Assembly: GCF_009765365.1 (NCBI RefSeq)
Contig: NZ_VTOM01000002.1
Span: forward strand, 62,001 to 126,000
Origin: Antarcticirhabdus aurantiaca
Lineage (GTDB): Bacteria; Pseudomonadota; Alphaproteobacteria; Rhizobiales; Rhizobiaceae
DNA: 64,000 nucleotides
Direction of reading: 5' to 3'
Shown here: piece by piece, positions 7,961 to 17,424 of the stretch
Position numbering within the stretch: the stretch's first letter is position 1
Layout: every line of letters begins with the position of its first letter
Program-made: the position numbers and the translations under genes
The notes under the pieces: generated by a model
Told to the model about the DNA's origin: nothing
The model's database searches: none
The model's input: the letters and a program-made list of their open reading frames with translations, nothing else

Positions 7961-10900
7961 TCATCCGGTGGCGTCCACGCCGGCGACCGAGCCCGCGTCC
8001 GGATGGTCATGCGAAGCGATGGTCCCGGACCGGCGATCTTCCGCCCGACCGGTTTCGTCCGGCCGGACCCGGAACCAGGCGACGTAAAGTGCCGGCAAGA
8101 AAAGGAGTGTCAACAGGGTTCCGATGATGATGCCCCCCATCATGGCGATGGCCATGGGACCCCAGAAGATTTCCCGCGAGATCGGGATCAGCGCGAGCGA
8201 AGCGGCCGCCGCCGTCAGCATGATCGGCCGCATGCGATGCTCGGTGGCGTCGATGACGGCGTCCCAGCGGCCCCAGCCCTCCTCGACGTGCTCCTCGATC
8301 TGCACGACCAGGATCACCGAGTTCCGGATGAGGATTCCCACCAGCGCGAGGACGCCGAGGATCGCCACGAAGCCGAGAGGGGCGCCGGTCGGGACAAGGG
8401 CGGCGACGACGCCGATGAGACCCAGCGGAGCGACGGCGACCACCATGAAGAGCCGCTGGAAGCTCTGCAGCTGGAACATCAGGATCGTGGTCATCGACAG
8501 CAGCATCAGCGGCAGGACGCCGACGATCGGCCCCTGCCCCATGGCGCTCGCTTCCACTGCTCCACCGGTCTCGAGGCCATATTCCGGCGGCAGCCGGGCG
8601 CGGAAATCGTCGATCTGCTGGACGAGCTGCGCGTCCACGGTAGCCGGTTGAGCGTCCGACGCAAGCGCCGCCCTGATCGTGATCGTGGGTACTCTGTCGC
8701 GGCGCCAGACGAACGGCTGCTCCATTCCGTGGCCGAAGCTCGCGACGGACGCCAGCGGGATGACGCGGCCATCCGGCGCATTGATCTGAAGGTCCTGCAA
8801 CGTCTCGATGGACGTGCGCTCGGCGGCACGTGAACGGGTCACGACGTCGACGAGGTAGATGCTGTCGCGGATCTGCGTTGCGGTCGTCCCGGCGACGTTC
8901 GCGAGGGCCGACGAGATGTCCTGGGAGGAGATGCCGAGTTGGCGTGCCTTGTCTTGCAGGACCTCGACCTTCACGACGCGGGCCGGCTCGTTCCAGTCCA
9001 GCGTGACCCGCCCCACGTTGGGATTGGCGTCGACGATGCCAGCCACTTCCTGGGCGTAGGCCCTCACCTTGCCAAGGTCCGGTCCGCTCATGCGATACTG
9101 GATCGGGCGCCCGACCGGAGGGCCGATGTCCATGGGATGCACGAAGACGTCGGTTCCGACGAACTCCCGCTTTCCGATCTCGCGCAACCGAGAGATCACG
9201 CGATCCCGTGCTTCGATGTCCTTGGTCATGATGATCATCTGACCATAGTTCGGGCTTGCCGGCTGTACGTCGAAGGACAGCACGAAGCGTACCGCCCCCT
9301 GACCGACGTACGAAGACCAGTAAAGGATGTCGGAGTCCTTGCGAAGTTCGGACTCGAAGCGATCCATCTGGGCTCGCGTCTCCAGGATCGAGGTATTCTG
9401 CGGCGCCGTCCAGTCGACTACGACCTCCGGTCGATCCGAAGCGGGAAAGAACTGCCGCTGGACGTGACCCAGGCCGTAGATCGAGCCGGCGAACAGCGCG
9501 AGCGTCAGGACGATGGTCGACCACTTGAAGCGGACGCCGACACGAAGGACGGCCGCGAAGATCCTCGAGAAGAAGCCTTTCCTCCCCGCATGCCCCTTCA
9601 ACGTCTTCGGCATGATGGCCACGCCGAGGATCGGCATGAAGACCACGGCGACCACCCATGACACGATCAGGGATACGGCAACCACGACGAAGAGAGTGAA
9701 CGTGAACTCTCCGGCGTTACTGTTGTTGAGTCCGACGGGTATGAAGCTAGCGACGGTGACCAATGTCCCCGTCAACATCGGAAACGCGGTTGACGTGTAG
9801 ATGTAGGTCGCAGCCTTCCGCAGACTGTCTCCTGCCTCGAGGCGCGCCACCATCATCTCGATGGCTATCATCGCGTCGTCGACGAGGAGGCCCAGGGCGA
9901 TGATGAGGGCGCCGAGCGAGATGCGCTGAAGCGAGATCCCGGCGTACTCCATCGCCACGAAGGTTATGGCGAGCGTAAGCGGGATCGCGAGCGTCACGAT
10001 GATCCCGGCACGCAGTCCCAGGCTGACGAACGAAACGGCGAGAACGATGGCGATCGCCTCCGCGAGCGCCTTGGTGAACCCGCCGACCGCCTCCTCCACG
10101 ACGTGAGGCTGATCGGAGACAAGATGCACGCCTACGCCGATCGGCAACTCCGATTCGATGTGACGCAACTCGCCCGATAGCGCTTCGCCGAACTCCAGGA
10201 GGTTGGCGCCAGGTCGCATGCCGACCGCGAGCCCGATGGCAGGTTCTCCCTTGTAGCGGAAGAGCGACCGAGGTGGATCCACGTAGGACCGCTCGATCGT
10301 CGCGACGTCCGAAAGGCGGAAGAAGCGGTCGTTCACCCAGAGGTTGACGTCGCGCAAGCCGTCCTCGGACTCGAACTCGCTGGATACGCGAACGGCGATG
10401 CGTTCGCCGGTCGAGTCGATGGTCCCGGAGGGTACGATCGCGTTCTGCGCCGCCAGGGCGTCGATGATGGTCTGCTGGCTCAGTCCGAGCGCGGCCATCC
10501 GTCGGGTGGAGAACTCCAGGTATACGACCTCGTCCTGGGCGCCGATCAGGTTGACCTTGCCTGCATTCGGGATCGCCATGATCCTGGCGCGTGCCATCTC
10601 GGCGTAGTCCCTCAGCTGACGCTGGGTTATGCCGTCGGCCGTCAGAGCATAGATGTTGCCGTACACGTCCCCGAAGTCGTCGTTGAACGATGGACCTTGG
10701 ACGCCGGATGGCAGCTGAGGACGAATGTCCGACAGCAGGTCCCGAACGCGCGCCCACTGCTGCGAGACCTGCTCGGGTCTCGTAGTGTCCAGGAGATATA
10801 CGTAGATCGTGGTCGTGCCCGGCGACGTCAGGCTCTTGGTGTAGTCGAGCTGCGGCAGCTCCTCGAGCTTCTTCTCGAGCCGATCCGTCACTTGATTGAC

Positions 10901-11086
10901 GGTATCCTCGAGAGAGGCGCCGGGCCAGCTCGCCTGGACGATCATGGTCTTGATCGTGAAGTTGGGGTCTTCCTCGCGACCGAGGTTCGCGTAGGACAAC
11001 GCTCCCGCCACCGCGAAGACGATCATGAAGTACCAGATGAGAGAAGGGTGCTCGAGCGCCCATGCCGACAGATTGAAGCGCTTCAA
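7961..11086 (-). CDS. RND-family efflux transporter permease
   Basis: This 1041-residue inner-membrane proton-driven drug exporter has the usual length for AcrB/TriC relatives. The proton-relay pair Asp403-Asp404 sits in G-L-L-V-D-D-A in transmembrane helix 4. The N-terminal part carries the R-E-E-D-P-N-F and W-P-G-A stretches common in TriC/MexK-like pumps. The start is TTG 11086: TTGA overlaps the stop codon of the adaptor gene upstream, an AGGAG site lies eight bases before it, and the frame opens with K-R-F-N-L-S-A-W just before the first helix. An open frame runs further upstream, but it only shadows the adaptor gene. No outer-membrane channel gene is present, so a TolC-type protein encoded elsewhere is presumably used. 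Confidence 0.93.
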   Translation of the reverse strand: MKRFNLSAWALEHPSLIWYFMIVFAVAGALSYANLGREEDPNFTIKTMIVQASWPGASLEDTVNQVTDRLEKKLEELPQLDYTKSLTSPGTTTIYVYLLDTTRPEQVSQQWARVRDLLSDIRPQLPSGVQGPSFNDDFGDVYGNIYALTADGITQRQLRDYAEMARARIMAIPNAGKVNLIGAQDEVVYLEFSTRRMAALGLSQQTIIDALAAQNAIVPSGTIDSTGERIAVRVSSEFESEDGLRDVNLWVNDRFFRLSDVATIERSYVDPPRSLFRYKGEPAIGLAVGMRPGANLLEFGEALSGELRHIESELPIGVGVHLVSDQPHVVEEAVGGFTKALAEAIAIVLAVSFVSLGLRAGIIVTLAIPLTLAITFVAMEYAGISLQRISLGALIIALGLLVDDAMIAIEMMVARLEAGDSLRKAATYIYTSTAFPMLTGTLVTVASFIPVGLNNSNAGEFTFTLFVVVAVSLIVSWVVAVVFMPILGVAIMPKTLKGHAGRKGFFSRIFAAVLRVGVRFKWSTIVLTLALFAGSIYGLGHVQRQFFPASDRPEVVVDWTAPQNTSILETRAQMDRFESELRKDSDILYWSSYVGQGAVRFVLSFDVQPASPNYGQMIIMTKDIEARDRVISRLREIGKREFVGTDVFVHPMDIGPPVGRPIQYRMSGPDLGKVRAYAQEVAGIVDANPNVGRVTLDWNEPARVVKVEVLQDKARQLGISSQDISSALANVAGTTATQIRDSIYLVDVVTRSRAAERTSIETLQDLQINAPDGRVIPLASVASFGHGMEQPFVWRRDRVPTITIRAALASDAQPATVDAQLVQQIDDFRARLPPEYGLETGGAVEASAMGQGPIVGVLPLMLLSMTTILMFQLQSFQRLFMVVAVAPLGLIGVVAALVPTGAPLGFVAILGVLALVGILIRNSVILVVQIEEHVEEGWGRWDAVIDATEHRMRPIMLTAAAASLALIPISREIFWGPMAIAMMGGIIIGTLLTLLFLPALYVAWFRVRPDETGRAEDRRSGTIASHDHPDAGSVAGVDATG

Positions 11087-12156
11087 GAGGCTGGCTCCTG
11101 CTGGATTTCCACGGCTTGACCCTCTTGCAGCGAATTGACGCCGGCGGTCACGACACGCGTTCCCGGTTCGAGCCCGGAGAGGACGTCGAAGCGACCGTCC
11201 CGCGGATCGGAAAGCGTGATGCGCCGCCGCTGCACGGTGCCGTTCCTTTCGTCGGCCACCCAGACGAAGTCGCCTTCGTCCGTGCGCAGGAGCGCGCTCT
11301 CGGGCAGCCTGATCGTAGGATCGCGCGTCGCATCCATCCTGGCTTCGACCATGCTGCCGAGCCGGAATGCCGGAGAGGGATCGGTGAGAGTGATCCGGAC
11401 ACGCTTGCTGCGTGTCGCCGCGTCCGATCGTGGAGAGATCTCGCGGATCCGGCCGCTCGCCGCCTGAGCATGGTCCAGTCGAAGCGTGACCGTGAATTCC
11501 TGCCCGACGACCAGCGATGCGGCGATGTCTTCGGCCACATCGACGACGGCCTCCCGGACATCGATCTGCGCCACGGTCAGCGCCGTCTGACCCACGTTGA
11601 CGATCTGGCCGACGTCGATCGAGACCGCCGTGACGATGCCATCGGTTTCCGAGACGAGGCGCGTGTAGTTCAGCTCGTCCCGAGCCTTGGCGAGGTCCGA
11701 TCTCCGGCTGACCAAAGTCGACCGGGCGACGGCGAACTGCTGTTCCGCGCTGTCGAGTTGCGCCGCGGTGCCGGCGTTCAGTTCCACGAGAGCCGATTGA
11801 CGGTCCCGCGTCGCGCGTGCGGATTCCAGCTGCGCCTCGGCGGTCGCGACCTCCCCTTCCAGAGATCTTATCGACAGCGTCTGCGCCTGCGAATCGACCG
11901 ATGCCAACACCTGGCCGGCGACGACGACGTCGCCGACGTCCACGCTCTTGCTGTTCACCCGCCCGAGAACGCGGAAGCCCAGATCGCGGGAATGTCGAGG
12001 CTCGACCGCCCCGACGAAGCTCAGCGGCACCGTCGATCCTGGCGCCGCGAGCGTCGAGAGAACCGGGCGCGGCGCGCTTGGCGGCTCTTCCGGCTCGGTG
12101 CAGCCGGCGAGAAGCATCGTCGCGACGGCCACCTTCACGAAGCGTCCCGGCATCAT
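11083..12156 (-). CDS. RND efflux periplasmic adaptor lipoprotein, second copy
   Basis: This is a 357-residue membrane-fusion protein (HlyD/AcrA type). The signal ends in M-L-L-A-G-C, a lipobox, so it is anchored to the inner membrane. The mature protein shows the split lipoyl/barrel parts (V-D-V-G-D-V-V and the matching T-D-G-I-V), with a coiled-coil hairpin between about residues 85 and 150. The start is ATG 12156 because ATGA overlaps the stop of the first adaptor gene. It overlaps the transporter start by four bases, so all three genes are translationally coupled. Two adaptors with one pump is the TriABC arrangement known from Pseudomonas, where both adaptors are needed. Confidence 0.92.
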   Translation of the reverse strand: MMPGRFVKVAVATMLLAGCTEPEEPPSAPRPVLSTLAAPGSTVPLSFVGAVEPRHSRDLGFRVLGRVNSKSVDVGDVVVAGQVLASVDSQAQTLSIRSLEGEVATAEAQLESARATRDRQSALVELNAGTAAQLDSAEQQFAVARSTLVSRRSDLAKARDELNYTRLVSETDGIVTAVSIDVGQIVNVGQTALTVAQIDVREAVVDVAEDIAASLVVGQEFTVTLRLDHAQAASGRIREISPRSDAATRSKRVRITLTDPSPAFRLGSMVEARMDATRDPTIRLPESALLRTDEGDFVWVADERNGTVQRRRITLSDPRDGRFDVLSGLEPGTRVVTAGVNSLQEGQAVEIQQEPAS

Positions 12157-13259
12157 CGCGCCACATCCTCGGCGGGATCCACCAGCTGACCCTCGCGCAG
12201 GAAGTTGGCGCCCGCGATCACGACCTGGTCGCCGTCGGCCAGCCCGTCGGCGACCAGGATGCGTCCGCTCCGGTAATCCGCGATCTCGACCGGTCGCAAG
12301 GAAACCGTCCGCGTTGCCGGGTCCATGACCCACACCGCCGCCCCTTCCCTTACGGAAGTGAGCGACGACCACGGAAGATCGACGACCTTCCGCATCCTCG
12401 AGCGACCGACACCTTCCACGGCCGAACCCAACCCCATCTCCGGTGCCGCGTCGACGATGGTGGCACGGACCTCCACGGTGCCCGTTCTCAGGTCGAGTGT
12501 GGGCGAGATCCTGCTGATCCGGGCCTTGGCTCTCGCGGAAGGATCGGAGACGAGCCGGACCTCTACGTCGGACTGAGGCGGGGCGCCCAGCAGGAGCGCC
12601 TCGTAGACGTTGAAGACCGCCTCTCGTGGACCGTCGTGAGCCAGCGTGAAGACCGGCTGCGCGGCAGCCGCGACCTGGCCGGTCTCGGTGTTGCGCTCCG
12701 TGATGACGCCATCCGCGTCGGCCCTCAGCTCCGTGAACGACAACTGCTCGCGGGCATTGTCGACCTCAGCCTGGGCCGTATCGAATGCACCCTGGGCGTT
12801 TCCAAGCTGCTCCCTGACGGCATCGTAGTTGCTACGTGTGGTGACGCCGCTTTCCAGAAGCCGAGCCTGGCGGTCGAAGTTGGCTTCGGCCTCCCGCAGC
12901 GTGACCGCGCTCGCTCGCAGGCCGGCTTCCGCGGATTCGAGATCCGCCCGCTGTTGCGTCTGGTCGATCGTCGCGAGCAGGTCGCCAGCCCTTACGCGGC
13001 TGCTGACGTCGACGTATCGCTTGTCGACGCGCCCGGCCGTCTGAAACGCGAGGCTTGCCTCCACCTTCGCGACGACCGTCCCGGTCAGAGTCAATTCCCG
13101 ATCGACCTGGTCGTACGTCACTCGTCGGACGAGCACATGTTCAGGCTCCTCCGGCAGCGGAGGACTCTCGGCCTCACACCCTGCGAGAAGGCCCAGAGCG
13201 GCCAAGGCACCAGACGTGCGGACGAGGCGATCGGCGAAGCGCCGCGGGAGGAGGGCCAT
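12153..13259 (-). CDS. RND efflux periplasmic adaptor lipoprotein, first copy
   Basis: This is a 368-residue membrane-fusion protein. The signal segment ends in L-G-L-L-A-G-C, again a lipobox. A lipoyl-type half near residue 65 (V-D-V-S-S-R-V-R-A-G-D), a long helical hairpin to about residue 150, and a beta-barrel with A-D-G-V-I follow. ATG 13259 is preceded by a GAGGA ribosome site. It heads the operon, and a TetR-like operator lies 112-128 bases upstream. It is clearly different from the second adaptor, so this is not a recent tandem copy. Confidence 0.92.
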   Translation of the reverse strand: MALLPRRFADRLVRTSGALAALGLLAGCEAESPPLPEEPEHVLVRRVTYDQVDRELTLTGTVVAKVEASLAFQTAGRVDKRYVDVSSRVRAGDLLATIDQTQQRADLESAEAGLRASAVTLREAEANFDRQARLLESGVTTRSNYDAVREQLGNAQGAFDTAQAEVDNAREQLSFTELRADADGVITERNTETGQVAAAAQPVFTLAHDGPREAVFNVYEALLLGAPPQSDVEVRLVSDPSARAKARISRISPTLDLRTGTVEVRATIVDAAPEMGLGSAVEGVGRSRMRKVVDLPWSSLTSVREGAAVWVMDPATRTVSLRPVEIADYRSGRILVADGLADGDQVVIAGANFLREGQLVDPAEDVAR

Positions 13260-14000
13260 ACGATCCTCGGAGGAACAAAGATGCAGCCGGTTTCGGCAGA
13301 GGGCTGTCGGCGGCCGCCTCGCGACAGCCAGCCGCAGGCGCATCCCCGTCGAGCACAACACAGATAATAAACGGAACCGTATCAATATTTTCGTGGGTTC
13401 GTCAATCGTCAAGCGGTTCCGAAGCCCATCGGCGTCCATTCTCTACCTGAAGTTGATTTTGCACGCAGGGTGAGGGCCTCGATGCTCGTGAGAGCGAAGC
13501 GGATCGCCGCGGGCGATGCTCTGCCGAGCACGACGCTCGCCGCACCCCCTCTTCTCGGAGCGGAAGCGGATTCCCGGGCGGGTCGACGCTCAGCTACGAT
13601 GGATGGTCCACATCCCCTGCGCTACCCGGTGGTGCCGGCCGATGGTGCATCGCCGCATCGTCGCGACACGGTCCAAGGATCATTGTGCTCCCTGAAGATT
13701 TGCCACATCCCATTCATTACGGATGCAGCGATAGATCCTCTATTTCGACGGAGATGAGATTGTCGCTCAAGACGATGCTGGATTCCCATGACTTGATCAT
13801 CGCCAACGAGCTCGAACGTGTCCTTCGCCACGATCATGTCCATGACGTGATCATGCCTCATCCGAGCTGCCAGGATCGAGGAGACCGGAGCCGACCAGCC
13901 GATCGCCGCGGCAACGGAAATGGCGTCGTCCGCGGTGCGTCATCACCGGACGCTCCCGTCGGCCATGCATTCCGATCTTTCTCGATAGTTGCAGAGCGCC
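13260..14000. other. Intergenic region upstream of the efflux operon
   Basis: This 741-base gap holds the efflux promoter region on its left. The remainder, to the LacI gene, contains only short frames with no recognisable motifs or ribosome sites. An A/T-rich patch lies around 13360-13400. Confidence 0.55.
13371..13387 (-). promoter_or_regulatory. TetR-like operator ahead of the efflux operon (TATTGATAC-N5-CGT)
   Basis: On the minus strand this reads TATTGATACGGTTCCGT and includes the palindrome ACGGTTCCGT. The shape is that of a TetR-family operator. It lies 112-128 bases before the first adaptor gene, and two TTGACG hexamers that could be -35 elements lie just upstream at about 13400-13412. 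The same motif occurs at 23463-23482 and 23970-23988. Confidence 0.5.
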
Positions 14001-14993
14001 TCAGGCGGACGAACGAAGGACGAGCTCACCACGCAGGACGATGGTGTCATGCGGACGCCGACCGGAGAGCATGTCCACCAGCGTCTCGACCATCCGCCCG
14101 ACCGGCTGGCGATAGGTGGTGAGATCGTAGCCCGGAAGGGCGGAGGGAGCGGCATCGTCGAAGCCGACCACCGCCATGTCCGAAGGAACGCTCAGGCCCG
14201 CCTCGTGGCGAAGAACGTCGAGGGCGCCGTGAGCCAGGATGTCGTTCTCGCAGACGAGCACGTCTATGCGCGCCCCTGGCGGGTTCGCCGCGAGATAGGC
14301 GCGCATGGCCGCGGCGCCCGCGGCATGGCTGTACGGGCTCGCCTGCAGCTCGGCGACCTCGATGCCCCGGCTGGCCCAGTGGTCGCGGAAGTGGCGATGG
14401 CGCCCGAGCGCCGTCGAGAGCGTCCGCGGCCCGCTCATGAAGCCGGGCCGGCCGAAGCCCCGCGCCGCCAGGTGCCGGCAGATATCCTCCATGGCGACGG
14501 CCGAGTCGCAGGACACGGCCGGGATGCCCGCGAGCTGACTGTCGCGGGCGAGCACGAAGAGCGGCGGCCCGCCGTCGCGAAGCCGGCTGTCGGCCAGCGT
14601 CTCCTCCCGGAACGAGGTGCCGAGCAGGACCACGGCGTCGACCTGCCGCTGGTCGGCGTTGAGGATGGCGTGGACGTGGTCGAGGTGCTCGTTGATGTTC
14701 ACCAGGAGCGCCACCAGCCCTTCCGCCTGCAGCGCCGCGGTCGTCGCCTCGATCAGCTGCAGCTTGTAGGGGTTGGCGAAGTCGTCGACGAAGACCGCCA
14801 CCTGCCGGGTCGAGCGCGTCGCCAGGCTGCGCGCCAGGAGGTTGGGCCGGTAGTTCATCTGTTCCGCGGCCGCCATGACCTTGGCACGGCTGACCTCGGT
14901 GATCGATGCACCCGGCGTGAAGGCCCTGATCACGGTCCACTTCGAGACCCCGGCGAGCTGGGCCACCTCCTGCGCCGTCGCTCGCTTCTTCAC
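14001..14993 (-). CDS. LacI-family transcriptional repressor
   Basis: This 330-residue regulator has an N-terminal LacI helix-turn-helix (A-T-A-Q-E-V-A-Q-L-A-G-V-S, residues 5-17) followed by the hinge segment M-N-Y-R-P-N-L-L-A-R-S-L. A periplasmic-binding-protein-like effector domain fills the rest; it ends G-F-D-D-A-A-P-S-A...L-T-T-Y-R-Q-P, as in sugar-responsive members. ATG 14993 faces away from the adjacent sugar ABC operon, so the two share the 222-base region that carries two TGCAA-type operators. The effector is probably the transported sugar or polyol or its metabolite. Confidence 0.93.
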   Translation of the reverse strand: MKKRATAQEVAQLAGVSKWTVIRAFTPGASITEVSRAKVMAAAEQMNYRPNLLARSLATRSTRQVAVFVDDFANPYKLQLIEATTAALQAEGLVALLVNINEHLDHVHAILNADQRQVDAVVLLGTSFREETLADSRLRDGGPPLFVLARDSQLAGIPAVSCDSAVAMEDICRHLAARGFGRPGFMSGPRTLSTALGRHRHFRDHWASRGIEVAELQASPYSHAAGAAAMRAYLAANPPGARIDVLVCENDILAHGALDVLRHEAGLSVPSDMAVVGFDDAAPSALPGYDLTTYRQPVGRMVETLVDMLSGRRPHDTIVLRGELVLRSSA

Positions 14994-15043
14994 CGCCCCT
15001 CCCGGTCAGCTCTCACAGAACGTTTGTTCCATATTTTCCGACG

Positions 15044-15063
15044 ATGCAACGGACGTATTGCAT
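15044..15063. promoter_or_regulatory. LacI-type operator 1
   Basis: ATGCAA and TTGCAT form perfect arms around an eight-base centre (CGGACGTA). The site is 51 bases from the LacI start and is the first of two TGCAA-bearing inverted repeats in the divergent promoter region. Confidence 0.5.
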
Positions 15064-15092
15064 TCCGCGGCGAAGATGCTATCAAATCCTTG

Positions 15093-15110
15093 TTTGCACC
15101 CGGTAGCAAA
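15093..15110. promoter_or_regulatory. LacI-type operator 2
   Basis: TTTGCACCCGGTAGCAAA is an 18-base inverted repeat with perfect outer arms TTTGC/GCAAA and a central CCGG. Its centre is 48 bases from that of operator 1, a spacing that could allow looping by a tetrameric or paired repressor. It lies 106 bases before the binding-protein gene. Confidence 0.5.
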
Positions 15111-15215
15111 TGGAGCGTGGAGGCTCCGCCGCCGGTGTCGGCAGGAGGAGGCACGTCCGAGAACGTGCGCTGGCTTGTGACCGCCTGAGACGCGGTTCCA
15201 CACGGGAGAAAACTC

Positions 15216-16169
15216 ATGCATTCCATTCTGAAGACGCTTGCCCTCGGCGCGAGCGTCGCCGTCGCGGCGCTCGTCGCGCCGGTCGCCGGCCACGCGCAGG
15301 ACTCCGTCCAGATCATCGCCGTCACGCATGGACAGGCCTCGGACCCGTTCTGGTCGATCGTGAAGAACGGCATGACCAAGGCCGCCGAGGACAGCGGCGT
15401 CACCCTCGACTACCGCGCCCCCGAAACCTTCGACATGGTGCAGATGGCCCAGCTCATCGAGGCGGCCGTCAACCAGAAGCCCGCCGGCATCGTCGTGTCC
15501 AACCCCGATCCCTACGCGCTCGGCCCGGCGATCGAGAAGGCCGTCGCCGCCGGCATCCCGGTGATCTCGATGAATTCGGGCGTCGATGCCGTCCAGAAGC
15601 TCGGCATCCGCCTCCATGTCGGCCAGGAAGAGCGCGCGGCCGGCAAGGCGGCGGGCGAGCGCTTCGCCGGCGAGGGCCTCAAGAACGTCCTGTGCGTCAA
15701 CCAGGAAGTCGGCAATGCAGGCCTCGACCAGCGCTGCGAGGGACTGACGGAAGGCCTGACCGGCGGCAAGGTGACGGTCCTGCCGACCACCTCCGATCCG
15801 GCCGAGATCGAGGCCAAGATCCAGGCCGCGCTCACCTCCGACCCCTCCGTCGACGGCATCCTCGGCCTGTCGGCGCCGCTCGTCGGCGAGCCGGCGGTTT
15901 CCGTCGTCCAGAAGATGGGCCTCGGCGACAAGGTGAAGGTCGGCACCTTCGACATGTCGGCCGGCTTCCTCCAGTCCGTCGCCGACGGCAAGGCCGACTT
16001 CGCCATCGACCAGCAGCCCTACCTCCAGGGCTACCTGCCCGTCACCTTCCTCGCGCTCAACGCCCGCAACGGCCTGATGCCGGCCGGCAACGTCGCCTCC
16101 GGCCCGAGCTTCGTGACGCAGGACACCGCCGCCAAGGTCATCGACGGCGCGTCCAAGGGCATCCGCTGA
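15216..16169 (+). CDS. Sugar/polyol ABC transporter substrate-binding protein (Peripla_BP_4, RbsB type)
   Basis: This 317-residue periplasmic protein has a signal peptide ending A-G-H-A-Q near residue 28. The mature protein begins S-V-Q-I-I-A-V-T-H-G and resembles ribose- and inositol-binding proteins (D-P-F-W-S-I-V-K-N-G-M). It delivers the sugar to the permease and ATPase encoded next. A G/C-rich hairpin starts 13 bases after the stop codon. The substrate is probably a sugar or cyclitol, given the isomerase- and inositol-dehydrogenase-like genes in the same operon. Confidence 0.92.
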   Translation: MHSILKTLALGASVAVAALVAPVAGHAQDSVQIIAVTHGQASDPFWSIVKNGMTKAAEDSGVTLDYRAPETFDMVQMAQLIEAAVNQKPAGIVVSNPDPYALGPAIEKAVAAGIPVISMNSGVDAVQKLGIRLHVGQEERAAGKAAGERFAGEGLKNVLCVNQEVGNAGLDQRCEGLTEGLTGGKVTVLPTTSDPAEIEAKIQAALTSDPSVDGILGLSAPLVGEPAVSVVQKMGLGDKVKVGTFDMSAGFLQSVADGKADFAIDQQPYLQGYLPVTFLALNARNGLMPAGNVASGPSFVTQDTAAKVIDGASKGIR

Positions 16170-16181
16170 TCCGAGAAGCGC

Positions 16182-16209
16182 GAGCGGCCCCGGCGGGACC
16201 GGGCCGCTC
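16182..16209 (+). other. Stem-loop between binding-protein and permease genes
   Basis: GAGCGGCCC and GGGCCGCTC are perfect nine-base arms around a ten-base loop, starting 13 bases after the binding-protein stop codon and ending 90 bases before the permease. No T-tract follows, so it is more likely an mRNA-stabilising or attenuating hairpin than a full terminator. Confidence 0.6.
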
Positions 16210-16299
16210 CGTCCTCCGACACGTCCGGCCGCCGCGCACGCCGCCGTTCCCGGCGGCTCGGACGCGCGCGTCGCCAGTCCTTCGCAAGGAAGCGCCCCG

Positions 16300-17424
16300 A
16301 TGTCCACGATCACCGAGAAGAATCCACCGCCGGGCGGCACGAGCGACGAGCGGCTGAGAAAGGCCTCGTTCGCCACCACCCTGCTTCGCCGGCCGGAACT
16401 CGGCGCCGTCGCCGGTCTCGTCCTCGTCTCCCTGTTCTTCGCCTTCACCGCCAACCCCGCGATGTTCACGCTCGCCGGCGTGATGAACTTCATGGCGCCG
16501 GCTGCCCAGCTCGGCATCCTGGCGGTCGGCGCCGCGCTCCTGATGATCGGCGGCGAGTTCGACCTGTCGATCGGCTCCATGGTCGCCTTCGCGGGCCTTG
16601 TCTTCGGCGCCGCCCTCGTCGTGTGGAACCTGCCGCTGCCGGTCGCGATCCTCATCGCCTTCGCGTTCGCCGTCGTGGTCGGCAGCGTCAACGCCCAGAT
16701 CGTGCTGCGGACCGGGCTTCCCTCCTTCATCGTCACGCTCGCCTTCCTGTTCATCCTGCGCGGCCTCACCCTCGTCGGTCTCAAATGGGCGAGCGGCGGC
16801 TCGACGCAGCTGCGCGGCATGCGCGAGGCGGCGGCCGGCAGCATTCTCGCGCCGATCTTCTCCGGCGACGCCTTCGGCGGCCTCTTCACCTGGCTCGGCC
16901 AGGCCGGGATCATCGAGACCTTCCCGAGCGGCCTGCCGACCGTTCCAGGCATTCCCGTCGAGATCCTCTGGTTCGTCGTCATCGCGCTGCTCGCCACCTG
17001 GGTGCTGCTGCGCACCTCCTTCGGCAACTGGATCTTCGCCGCCGGCGGCGACCCGAAGGCCGCCCGCAAGTCCGGCGTGCCGGTGGACCGGGTGAAGATC
17101 ATCCTCTTCATCGTCACCGCCTCCTGCGCCACGCTCGTCGCCGTCCTCACCGTTCTCGACGCCGGCTCGACCGACGCCCGGCGCGGCTTCCAGAAGGAAT
17201 TCGAGGCGATCATCGCGGCCGTGATCGGCGGGTGCCTCCTCACCGGCGGCTACGGCTCGGCCATCGGCGCCTTCTTCGGCTCCATCGTCTTCGGCATGGT
17301 GCTGATCGGCCTGACCTACACCTCGATCGACCAGGACTGGTACCTCGTCTTCCTCGGCGGCATGCTGCTCCTGGCCGTCGTGTTCAACAACGTCATCCGC
17401 AAGCGCGTGACGGGAGAGCGCTGA
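16300..17424 (+). CDS. Sugar ABC transporter permease (RbsC type)
   Basis: This is a 374-residue inner-membrane permease of the ribose/xylose/inositol family with about nine to ten hydrophobic helices. The conserved [11 protein letters not shown] motif is present near residue 88 and is diagnostic of RbsC-like permeases. The N-terminal 35 residues are hydrophilic and probably cytoplasmic. The ATPase start codon overlaps the stop codon (TGATG). ATG 16300 follows a plausible AGGAAG site. Confidence 0.92.
   Translation: MSTITEKNPPPGGTSDERLRKASFATTLLRRPELGAVAGLVLVSLFFAFTANPAMFTLAGVMNFMAPAAQLGILAVGAALLMIGGEFDLSIGSMVAFAGLVFGAALVVWNLPLPVAILIAFAFAVVVGSVNAQIVLRTGLPSFIVTLAFLFILRGLTLVGLKWASGGSTQLRGMREAAAGSILAPIFSGDAFGGLFTWLGQAGIIETFPSGLPTVPGIPVEILWFVVIALLATWVLLRTSFGNWIFAAGGDPKAARKSGVPVDRVKIILFIVTASCATLVAVLTVLDAGSTDARRGFQKEFEAIIAAVIGGCLLTGGYGSAIGAFFGSIVFGMVLIGLTYTSIDQDWYLVFLGGMLLLAVVFNNVIRKRVTGER

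Noticed and set aside
11087-12166. An N-terminal extension of about 360 codons on the efflux pump frame
   Set aside because: This part only shadows the second adaptor gene in another frame and lacks any RND sequence. The pump begins at TTG 11086 with a ribosome site and the expected first helix.
13470-13861. Short frames on both strands between the efflux and LacI genes
   Set aside because: They overlap each other, lack ribosome sites and show no family signal.
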